In this document: piece after piece, positions 1 to 4,396 of the stretch
Numbering within the stretch: the stretch's first letter is position 1
Layout: each line of letters opens with the position of its first letter
Source of the DNA: JAOUGY01 sp050329955
GTDB taxonomy: Bacteria; Actinomycetota; Acidimicrobiia; Spongiisociales; ZC4RG35
Assembly (NCBI GenBank): GCA_050329955.1
Contig: JBHJOH010000149.1
Span: 1 to 8,947, forward strand
DNA length: 8,947 nt
Reading direction: 5' to 3'
The notes under the pieces: model-generated
Seen by the model: the letters and a program-made list of their open reading frames with translations, nothing else
Told to the model about the DNA's origin: nothing
The model's database searches: none
Position numbers and translations under genes: made by a program

Positions 1-1
1 C

Positions 2-280
2 GGCGGTGCGTCGATGATGGCGATCCTGCTGGCGGCCGTGGACGCCGGGCTCGGAGCCGGGTTCCTCGGCGCCCACGCCATCCCGGGACTGGCAACCGCG
101 CTCGGTCTTCCCCCCACGGTGGAGCCGATCGGCGTGATCACCGTGGGAGTGCCCGCCCCCGACCGACCGTCGTCATCGATTCGCCGCGGTGCCCGAGCTG
201 ACGCCGAGACCATCCACTGGCAACGGTGGTCGACCCCCGAACCCGATCCGTGTAACACGGGACCTGTCGACGGGACCTGA
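2..280 (+). CDS. Nitroreductase-family protein, C-terminal fragment (5' end outside window)
   Basis: The reading frame is open from the first bases and ends at TGA 278-280, so only about the last 92 residues are present. The fragment opens with a small-residue helix (GGASMMAILLAAVDAGLGAG), followed by LGLPPTVEPIGVITVGVP and a C-terminal SIRRGARADAETIHWQRW. This order (alanine/leucine helix, 'LGLP...PIGVITVG' strand, then a basic segment ending in an H-x-x-x-W stretch) is what the C-terminus of FMN-dependent nitroreductases looks like. Known members reduce nitro groups, quinones or flavins with NAD(P)H. The FMN-binding N-terminal part is not visible, so the substrate cannot be inferred. A tail of about 17 residues (STPEPDPCNTGPVDGT) extends past the usual end. 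The next gene begins 11 nt downstream on the same strand, so co-transcription is plausible. Confidence 0.6.
   Translation, partial: GGASMMAILLAAVDAGLGAGFLGAHAIPGLATALGLPPTVEPIGVITVGVPAPDRPSSSIRRGARADAETIHWQRWSTPEPDPCNTGPVDGT
257..279. repeat. 10-bp direct repeat ACGGGACCTG, two copies
   Basis: ACGGGACCTG occurs at 257-266 and again at 270-279, a 13-bp period. It lies at the end of the nitroreductase frame and 12 bp before the ATG of the DUF5667-like gene. It could be a regulator half-site pair or chance; nothing else in the window repeats it. Confidence 0.4.
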
Positions 281-291
281 CCTACGACACC

Positions 292-1116
292 ATGCGGGAC
301 CCATTCGACGATCTGCGCCGCTACGCCGAGCACCTGGAGGACCAGGTACCGGTCGAACGCGCCCGGGCCCGGGCGATGGCGGCACTGCAACCCCGCCGCC
401 GGCCCCACCGAAAGGCGATCACTGCGACCGCCACACTGGTGGTCATGGGTCTGTCGAACGTAGCGCTGGCGTCGGTGGCCGATCCGTCGGTGCCGGGCGA
501 CCCGCTTTATGCCGTCGACCGGGCCTACGAACGTATCGGCCTCGCCCTCGGAGTCGGTGGCGACCACCGGTTCGAGCGGCTGGATGAGGCGGCCGAAGTG
601 GTCGAACGGGGCGACTCGGGGGTGGCCCTCGATCTGGTGATCGAAGCCCTCGAAGGGCTGGTCGATGACGATGCCGAAACCGCCCGAGCCATCATCACCG
701 GACTCGAGAACGGCGCCGACGTCGCGATACTGCAGGCGCAGATCCAGATCATGATCGACATCGCCCGTGACTCCGCCGAGGACGCCAGAGACGGGAGGCT
801 CCGGACCTCGGTGGGAACGGTGCCCGGGGAGGGTCTCGACATCGCCGAGATCGCCCGGCGGATCCGTGAGAGCGTGGAGCTCCCGGAACAGTCATCCCAG
901 GACAGCCCAGGAGACGCCGCCGACAACAAACCGGAGGACACCGGCAAACCAGAGGACACCGGCAGCCCGCCCCAGGACACCGCCGCAAACGGGAACTCCG
1001 GATCCACCGAGCCTCCCCAGAATGACCCACCCGGCCAGTCGAATGAGCCGGGTCCGCCCGCGGATTCACCATCCGACACCCGACCCTCCAGGGAAGACGG
1101 GAAGAAGGACGGCTGA
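292..1116 (+). CDS. DUF5667-like membrane-anchored protein, putative anti-sigma factor
   Basis: This protein has 274 residues. Residues 1-40 are charged and end in a basic cluster (RRRPHRK). One hydrophobic segment follows at about 42-62 and acts as a membrane anchor or uncleaved signal. After it comes SVPGDPLYAVDRAYERIGLALG (66-87), the signature of DUF5667 ('PGDPLYxVKRxxE...'), then a helical region to about 195. Residues 200-274 are a disordered Pro/Asp/Gly-rich tail with a short PEDTGKPEDTG repeat. DUF5667 proteins are commonly encoded beside ECF sigma factors, as here (sigma gene 27 nt downstream). The inferred role is a membrane regulator that binds the sigma factor through the cytoplasmic N-terminus, with the helical part outside the cell. 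No zinc-binding HxxxCxxC anti-sigma motif is visible in the N-terminus, so anti-sigma activity rests on context. No clear Shine-Dalgarno sequence precedes ATG 292. Confidence 0.65.
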   Translation: MRDPFDDLRRYAEHLEDQVPVERARARAMAALQPRRRPHRKAITATATLVVMGLSNVALASVADPSVPGDPLYAVDRAYERIGLALGVGGDHRFERLDEAAEVVERGDSGVALDLVIEALEGLVDDDAETARAIITGLENGADVAILQAQIQIMIDIARDSAEDARDGRLRTSVGTVPGEGLDIAEIARRIRESVELPEQSSQDSPGDAADNKPEDTGKPEDTGSPPQDTAANGNSGSTEPPQNDPPGQSNEPGPPADSPSDTRPSREDGKKDG

Positions 1117-1131
1117 CCGCCGTCCAACCCG

Positions 1132-1137
1132 TATCCT
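1132..1137 (+). promoter_or_regulatory. -10-like hexamer TATCCT before the sigma-factor gene
   Basis: TATCCT fits TANNNT and ends exactly 6 nt before ATG 1144, which would put the transcript start at the initiation codon (leaderless). No convincing -35 sits 17-18 bp upstream. It may be read by an alternative sigma factor, or the gene may simply be read through from the DUF5667-like gene. Confidence 0.4.
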
Positions 1138-1143
1138 CGCCCA

Positions 1144-1692
1144 ATGGCCGAACCAGGCTGGCCGCCAAGCATGGCCGAGGTCGAAGCAGCCCGTGATGGG
1201 GACACCCAGATGCTCGGCGCCATCCTCACCAAGGGCTACCCCAAGCTCGTCGCCTTCTACCGGGGAATGGGACTGCGGTGGGCAGACGCCGAAGAACTCG
1301 CCTCCCAAGCCATGGAGGGGATGGTCCGCAACCTCCCCAACCTGCGTGAAGCGGCCGCCTTCGAAGGATGGTTCTGGACAGTCGCCCGCAACCGCATGAG
1401 ATCACAGTTCCGGAGATCCGGCCGCAAAGAACGCGAGCTCGAATACGCCCCCGTCGACGACCCAGCCGACCTCGCCGCCAAGGTCGATGAGCACAGCGCC
1501 ATCCGCACCGCCCTCACCCAACTTCCCGAACGCGACCGCCAGATACTGTGGCTCCGCGAAGTCGAAGGCTTGTCACACGAAGAGATCGGCACACGCCTGT
1601 CGATGGCCACCGGCGCAACCCGCGTCGCCGCCCTCCGCGCCCGACGCAAGCTCGAAGAGGCCTACGCTCGCCTTCACCCGGAGACAGATTGA
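1144..1692 (+). CDS. ECF-family (sigma-70-like) RNA polymerase sigma factor
   Basis: This 182-residue protein has the two-domain ECF layout. Region 2 covers about residues 20-92, including ADAEELASQAMEGMVRNLPN (core polymerase/-10 recognition) and FEGWFWTVARNRMRSQFRR (the 'FxxWLxxIARNxxxDxxRR' block). A short acidic linker (100-117) follows, then region 4 at about 118-176: ALTQLPERDRQILWLREVEG followed by the helix-turn-helix LSHEEIGTRLSMATGATRVA, which contacts the -35 element. Its targets cannot be told from the sequence. ATG 1144 is preferred because a TANNNT hexamer sits 6 nt upstream; ATG 1171 is an alternative. The gene follows the DUF5667-like gene by 27 nt and its TGA overlaps the TTG start of the methyltransferase gene, indicating one transcriptional unit. 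The sigma factor is likely held inactive by the upstream membrane protein (inference from context). Confidence 0.9.
   Translation: MAEPGWPPSMAEVEAARDGDTQMLGAILTKGYPKLVAFYRGMGLRWADAEELASQAMEGMVRNLPNLREAAAFEGWFWTVARNRMRSQFRRSGRKERELEYAPVDDPADLAAKVDEHSAIRTALTQLPERDRQILWLREVEGLSHEEIGTRLSMATGATRVAALRARRKLEEAYARLHPETD
1680..1683 (+). promoter_or_regulatory. Shine-Dalgarno GGAG deciding a TTG start
   Basis: GGAG lies 5 nt before TTG 1689, within the last codons of the sigma-factor gene. It supports TTG 1689 as the methyltransferase start rather than the ATG at 1548 further upstream in that frame. Confidence 0.55.
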
Positions 1693-2474
1693 TCACATCC
1701 ACCACCAATGACACCGTCAAGCGCCTGGTCCGCCTGCGCGACCGCCGCCCCCGCGACCAGGCTGGTCGATTCCTCATCGAGGGCTACCGCGAACTGGGAC
1801 GCGCCATCGAACACGGGGTCGCCATCGAAGTCCTGTACATCTGCCCCGACCTGTTCCTCGGACCCAACGAGCCCGCCCTCATCCAAGCGTGCCACGACAC
1901 CGGGGCATCCATCGTCGAAATGACCGAGGCCCCCTTCCGCAAGGCGTCCTACCGGGACCGTCCCGAAGGACTCCTTGCCGAAGCCCGCCAGTTCGACACC
2001 GGGCTCAGCCGACTCGACCTCACCGACAACCCCCTGTTGCTGGTGGTCGAAGCCATCGAGAAGCCCGGCAACCTCGGAACCATGCTCCGCACCGCCGACG
2101 CCGCCGGATGCCGAGCCGTCATCGTGTGCGACCCCACCACCGACCCCTTCAACCCCAACGTCGTGCGCGCCTCGCTCGGCACCCTCTTCACCGTGCCCCT
2201 CGCCGTGTGCACCACCGACCAGGCCATCGCCCTGCTCGCCGACCACAACGTGAAAACCGTCGCCACCACCCCCGACACCGACACCCTCCTCTACAACATC
2301 GACCTCACCGGCCCCGTCGCCCTCATCGTCGGCTCCGAGCAGTACGGCCTCAGCCGGCAATGGCTCACCGCCGCCGACCACACCGCCCGCATCCCCATGG
2401 CCGGCTCCGCCGACTCCCTCAACGCCGCCATGGCCGCCGCCGTCTCAGTGTTCGAAGCCGTACGACAGCGGTAA
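1689..2474 (+). CDS. TrmH/SpoU-family RNA 2'-O-ribose methyltransferase
   Basis: From TTG 1689 the product is 261 residues, the usual length for this family. The N-terminal substrate-binding domain (about 1-105) contains the typical opening TVKRLVRLRDRRPRDQAGRFLIEGYRELGRAI. The C-terminal SPOUT domain has its three motifs in order: KPGNLGTMLRTADAAG (126-140, with the catalytic Arg 134), IVGSEQYGLS (213-222) and IPMAGSADSLNAAMAAAV (235-252), which form the knotted SAM-binding site. Family members methylate the 2'-hydroxyl of a nucleotide in rRNA or tRNA; which one cannot be read here. The start overlaps the sigma-factor stop codon (TTG 1689-1691, TGA 1690-1692), so translation is probably coupled. 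Starting at 1548 instead would add about 47 arginine/proline-rich residues that are only the shadow of the sigma-factor gene. Confidence 0.88.
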   Translation: MITSTTNDTVKRLVRLRDRRPRDQAGRFLIEGYRELGRAIEHGVAIEVLYICPDLFLGPNEPALIQACHDTGASIVEMTEAPFRKASYRDRPEGLLAEARQFDTGLSRLDLTDNPLLLVVEAIEKPGNLGTMLRTADAAGCRAVIVCDPTTDPFNPNVVRASLGTLFTVPLAVCTTDQAIALLADHNVKTVATTPDTDTLLYNIDLTGPVALIVGSEQYGLSRQWLTAADHTARIPMAGSADSLNAAMAAAVSVFEAVRQR

Positions 2475-2504
2475 CTCGGTAATGCCCGGGGGGACGACCC
2501 GCGA

Positions 2505-2611
2505 TTACTCCCGGGGGGGCGACCCCCCGATACCCCCCGCCGGTACTCGCCAACAGCATCCGCGGGCTTGGCCGAGGGTTCGCAACCCCCGCCGACCCTT
2601 GTTTGCCACGT
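2505..2611. repeat. Long direct repeat, copy 1 (~107 bp)
   Basis: This stretch recurs at 2642-2747 with only a few differences: 2509 T/A, 2533 C/A, a few bases around 2575-2581, and one extra T near 2604. It holds two hairpins: CGGGGGG/CCCCCCG with a GCGA (GNRA-type) loop at 2512-2529, and GGGTT/AACCC with a 3-nt loop at 2576-2588. A shortened copy of the first core (GCCCGGGGGGACGACCC) lies just upstream at about 2484-2500. No open frame here looks coding. It is probably a dispersed intergenic repeat of this genome; no mobile-element gene is linked to it. Confidence 0.85.
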
Positions 2612-2641
2612 GCAACACGCCGGGAAAGTCGCCCCCCGCTG

Positions 2642-2747
2642 TTACACCCGGGGGGGCGACCCCCCGATAACCCCCGCCGGTACTCGCCAACAGCATCCGC
2701 GGGCTTGGCCGGGGGTGTGCAACCCCCGCCGACCCTTGTTGCCACGT
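2642..2747. repeat. Long direct repeat, copy 2 (~106 bp)
   Basis: Second copy of the repeat at 2505-2611, offset by 137 bp with a ~30-bp spacer. The first hairpin is unchanged (2649-2666, stem CGGGGGG/CCCCCCG, loop GCGA). The second is GGGGGT/ACCCCC (2711-2727), with a different sequence from copy 1 but still paired. It lies between converging genes (methyltransferase on plus, GNAT on minus), so the hairpins could help stop transcription from either side, but no T-run follows them. Confidence 0.85.
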
Positions 2748-2752
2748 TCCGG

Positions 2753-2779
2753 GCGTTCTGCGTTCTGCGTTCTGCGTTC
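2753..2779. repeat. Heptamer tandem repeat (GCGTTCT)x3.9
   Basis: GCGTTCT begins at 2753, 2760 and 2767, and GCGTTC at 2774-2779. It lies immediately after the second long repeat, between converging genes. Two other 7-bp tandem tracts of different sequence occur at 7749-7769 and 7818-7845. Confidence 0.85.
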
Positions 2780-2879
2780 GGCTTACTCCCAAGGGTGTCG
2801 AGTCGGGCCATTGTGGCGACCACGGAGGCGACTGCTGCGGTCTCGACCTCGATCGCTCCCCTGCAGTCGATGCGTTCGG

Positions 2880-2975
2880 GGTGGGCGTGCGTCAGGACGT
2901 GGGCGACATCGCGTTCTTCGTTGCCACAGCGGAAGGCGGCGATGTCAAGCGTCCGGGAGTCGCTCGAGGGGTCAT
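2880..2975 (-). pseudogene. Decayed 5' fragment of a second GNAT acetyltransferase gene
   Basis: Read on the minus strand from ATG at 2975, this stretch parallels the first ~90 nt of the intact GNAT gene next to it. ATGACCCCTCGAGCGACTCC corresponds to the intact gene's ATGACCCTCGAGCGGCTCC, with one inserted C that shifts the frame straight after the start codon. Further in, the frame reads IAAFRCGNEERDVAHVLTHA against VGAFRCGNEDLDMWLRHVA. At least two frame changes are needed to read it, so it is a remnant of a tandem duplicate. Its ATG overlaps the stop of the intact gene (ATGA). Beyond about 2880 the similarity fades, although the frame stays open (ERIDCRGAIEVETAAVAS) toward the heptamer repeat, and the rest of the copy is gone. 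Confidence 0.65.
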
Positions 2976-3469
2976 ACCCAGTCGATCGCGAGAGAGGCGG
3001 CAGCTGTGCTCGCCTTCATGACGAACCGGCCAGGATCGGCTGGAGTCTGCTTGAAGCCGTAGTGGCGGTAGAAGCCCGCTGCGTTCTCGTCGACTGCATC
3101 GACGACGATGAGCCGTCCGCCGCCGACCACGAGCGCCTGGAGGACCTTCTCCAGTGCTATTGCCAGCAGTTCGCCGCCTCGCCCGCCGCCCTTGAGATCC
3201 TCGGCCAGTGCGAGGCGGGCGAGCAGGAAGCCAGGGATGGTGTCCGGCGAGCCACGGCCGATCGATGTCGGTATCTCGCCGCGTCGCACGTGGTGAGGTG
3301 CGAGCGCGAAGTAGCCGGCGACGCGCTCATCGTCGAGGTGCACGTACACGCGAGCGGTGCCAGCTCGATCAGCTGTGATGGCGACGTGGCGGAGCCACAT
3401 GTCGAGGTCTTCGTTGCCGCAACGGAAAGCGCCAACGTCGTGCCCGACCCGGAGCCGCTCGAGGGTCAT
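2972..3469 (-). CDS. GNAT-family N-acetyltransferase, TacT-like putative toxin
   Basis: This 165-residue single-domain GNAT protein opens with RLRVGHDVGAFRCGNEDLDM-WLRHVA, the 'F.CG...LD.WL...A' pattern of TacT/AtaT-type toxins. It continues with TARVYVHLDDERVAGYFALAP, then FLLARLALAEDLKGGGRGGELL (acetyl-CoA pyrophosphate loop), and ends with ENAAGFYRHYGF, whose Tyr is the usual general acid. Toxins of this family block translation by acetylating the amino group of aminoacyl-tRNAs. The loop begins with Lys where Gln or Arg is usual (Q/R-x-x-G-x-G), a conservative change. The ATG overlaps the stop of the upstream HTH gene (ATGA, 3466-3469), so the two are translationally coupled with the putative antitoxin first, as in known GNAT toxin-antitoxin operons. 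A metabolic acetyltransferase is possible but less likely given size, N-terminal motif and partner. Confidence 0.8.
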   Translation of the reverse strand: MTLERLRVGHDVGAFRCGNEDLDMWLRHVAITADRAGTARVYVHLDDERVAGYFALAPHHVRRGEIPTSIGRGSPDTIPGFLLARLALAEDLKGGGRGGELLAIALEKVLQALVVGGGRLIVVDAVDENAAGFYRHYGFKQTPADPGRFVMKASTAAASLAIDWV

Positions 3470-3825
3470 GCGTTGGCAGTGCGGCGGACTCGCTTGGCTG
3501 CTCTGGCCAGTGTGGGCACGGCCTCGGCGTCATCGTCGACGTCCTGCAGGAGTTGGTCGAAGAAGTCTGACGGCACGACGGTCTCGTCGGAGAAGCGGCG
3601 GTGCACCGCCTGTCGAGAGACGCCATAGATCTCGCCGATCTGTGCCCAGGTCAGTCCCGAGGCTTGGGCATCGAGCAGAACCTGGCGCTCGAGCATCTCG
3701 ACGCCCGCTGCGAGGTGTTGCACGCCTCGGACCCTGGTGCTTGCGTCTGAGGAGGCCAACAGGTTGCGGACGTTGTCGAGAAGAGCGTCCGCGATAGTGG
3801 TGAAGGTAGGCGATTGCGTCTTCAT
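3466..3825 (-). CDS. HTH DNA-binding protein, putative antitoxin of the GNAT toxin
   Basis: This 119-residue protein has an N-terminal helical part (1-55), then a helix-turn-helix of the sigma-region-4/AsiA type, LTWAQIGEIYGVSRQAVHRRFSD (58-80), and an acidic stretch followed by a basic tail (86-119: DFFDQLLQDVDDDAEAV then ARAAKRVRR). It is not the ribbon-helix-helix (DUF1778) antitoxin usually paired with TacT, but small proteins with this 'W.IG...GVSRQA..RF' helix-turn-helix are common in actinobacteria. The inferred role is to repress the operon and bind the GNAT toxin, with the C-terminal tail as a candidate toxin-binding segment. ATG 3823-3825 is chosen because a good promoter lies directly before it and upstream codons in this frame are non-coding in character. 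Two matched inverted repeats cover the promoter. Confidence 0.75.
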   Translation of the reverse strand: MKTQSPTFTTIADALLDNVRNLLASSDASTRVRGVQHLAAGVEMLERQVLLDAQASGLTWAQIGEIYGVSRQAVHRRFSDETVVPSDFFDQLLQDVDDDAEAVPTLARAAKRVRRTANA

Positions 3826-3828
3826 GAT

Positions 3829-3845
3829 GTCAACATAGTGATGAC
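3829..3845. promoter_or_regulatory. Operator candidate 1: GTCAACA-TAG-TGATGAC
   Basis: This is an inverted repeat with 7-bp arms, one mismatch and a 3-bp spacer. It covers the -10 of the HTH-GNAT promoter. It has the same left arm, spacer length and arm length as the site at 3856-3872; centre-to-centre distance is 27 bp. Confidence 0.6.
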
Positions 3846-3860
3846 GTCGGTTCGTGTCAA
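3832..3860 (-). promoter_or_regulatory. Promoter of the HTH-GNAT operon, probably leaderless
   Basis: On the minus strand, a perfect -35 TTGACA (3855-3860) is followed by a 17-bp spacer and a -10 TATGTT (3832-3837). The -10 ends 6 nt before ATG 3823-3825, which puts the likely transcript start on the start codon. No Shine-Dalgarno sequence fits between. Confidence 0.7.
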
Positions 3861-3872
3861 CAGAATGCTGAC
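3856..3872. promoter_or_regulatory. Operator candidate 2: GTCAACA-GAA-TGCTGAC
   Basis: This is the second inverted repeat of the same form as at 3829-3845, overlapping the -35. The shared pattern is GTCAACA-N3-TGNTGAC. The likely ligand is the adjacent HTH protein, giving negative autoregulation (inference). Confidence 0.6.
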
Positions 3873-3943
3873 GGGTGCCAGTTCGGGTCGGGAGCGCGGC
3901 GGTACCGGGTTGCCGTTGAATGGCTGGGTTCATCATTCGTGGT

Positions 3944-4189
3944 TCAGCGATGAGGCACCGCTGCCTGGGTGGCGCCGTTGGCGGCTCCCGAAGCAATCCC
4001 TGCGAGGCGGCCGCTGATTTCGTTGGCGAGGTTGGCGCAGTCCTCGGCCAGGCCGCTGGCGGTTTGGCTGCAGCGGCCGGCGGTTTTGGCGGCGTCGAGG
4101 TTGCCTCGGCGGAACAGGGAGAGTGGGGTGCTGCGGGCTTCGTTGGCGGAGGTTTCGTATTCATAGGCGAGTTTGCCTTGGAGGCGCAT
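3944..4189 (-). CDS. Hypothetical protein, probably a 5'-truncated gene
   Basis: From the only ATG in frame (4187-4189) the product is 81 residues: MRLQGKLAYEYETSANEARS, then a helical, alanine-rich remainder with two Cys (GRCSQTASGLAEDCANLANE). Codon use (GCC, CTC, GAC, CGC, ACC throughout) is strongly coding on the minus strand. The same quality continues upstream of the ATG (ALGDLAPVLDAVIRYSERGHYD, about 4190-4255) to a stop at 4328-4330, yet no ATG, GTG or TTG occurs in that stretch. So the real N-terminus has probably been lost by a frameshift or rearrangement. An ATG in another frame at about 4297 (MARQFQPARANAN) would join with a single frameshift. I do not recognise the family. It is not clearly linked to the HTH-GNAT operon, which has its own promoter. 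Confidence 0.5.
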   Translation of the reverse strand: MRLQGKLAYEYETSANEARSTPLSLFRRGNLDAAKTAGRCSQTASGLAEDCANLANEISGRLAGIASGAANGATQAAVPHR

Positions 4190-4360
4190 GTCGTAGTGGC
4201 CGCGTTCGGAGTAGCGGATGACGGCGTCGAGGACGGGGGCGAGGTCTCCGAGGGCGGGTTGGCGTTGGCTCGGGCGGGCTGGAACTGTCGCGCCATCACC
4301 GGTACTCGGTGCGAGCCTTCGCTCTGCCTACCCGCGACAGGTGCGACCTGCGATCGATCC

Positions 4361-4390
4361 TTGCCATCGAACACATGTTCGCTCTATGCT
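4361..4390 (+). promoter_or_regulatory. Promoter of the nuclease-fusion gene, probably leaderless
   Basis: The -35 TTGCCA (4361-4366), an 18-bp spacer and the -10 TATGCT (4385-4390) are followed by 6 nt and ATG 4397. The likely transcript start coincides with the start codon. No Shine-Dalgarno sequence is visible. Confidence 0.65.
4367..4382. promoter_or_regulatory. LexA (SOS) box TCGAACACATGTTCGC
   Basis: The core CGAAC-ACAT-GTTCG (4368-4381) is a perfect match to the Gram-positive LexA consensus CGAAC-RNRY-GTTCG and to the mycobacterial form TCGAAC-N4-GTTCGA except for the last base. It fills the spacer between -35 and -10 of the nuclease promoter, the place where bound LexA would block RNA polymerase. 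DNA damage should therefore induce the gene. Confidence 0.85.
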
Positions 4391-4396
4391 CGCCCG

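Noticed and set aside
525..1232. Minus-strand open frame of 235 codons opposite the DUF5667-like gene
   Set aside because: Ser-rich composition typical of an antisense shadow in GC-rich DNA; both plus-strand genes there have recognisable domains.
2512..2529. GC hairpin as a Rho-independent terminator
   Set aside because: The stem is strong but followed by ATACCCCCC rather than a T-run; a termination role cannot be claimed from sequence alone.
2505..2747. CRISPR-like or IS-like interpretation of the direct repeats
   Set aside because: Only two long copies of ~106 bp with one ~30-bp gap; no regular spacers, no cas genes, no transposase and no terminal inverted repeats with target duplication seen.
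2603..3628. Plus-strand open frame of 341 codons across the GNAT gene
   Set aside because: It runs through repeats and antisense to the GNAT and its remnant; its residues resemble no protein family.
3826..4374. Upstream extension of the HTH protein's frame on the minus strand to position 4374
   Set aside because: It is Pro/Ala/Thr/Ser-rich shadow sequence, contains the TTGACA/TATGTT promoter and both operators, and overlaps another coding frame.
3920..4396. Upstream extension of the nuclease-fusion frame by ~159 residues (MAGFIIRG... start)
   Set aside because: The extension is antisense to a minus-strand frame with better coding character, lacks similarity to the family's N-terminus, and would place the LexA box and promoter inside the gene.
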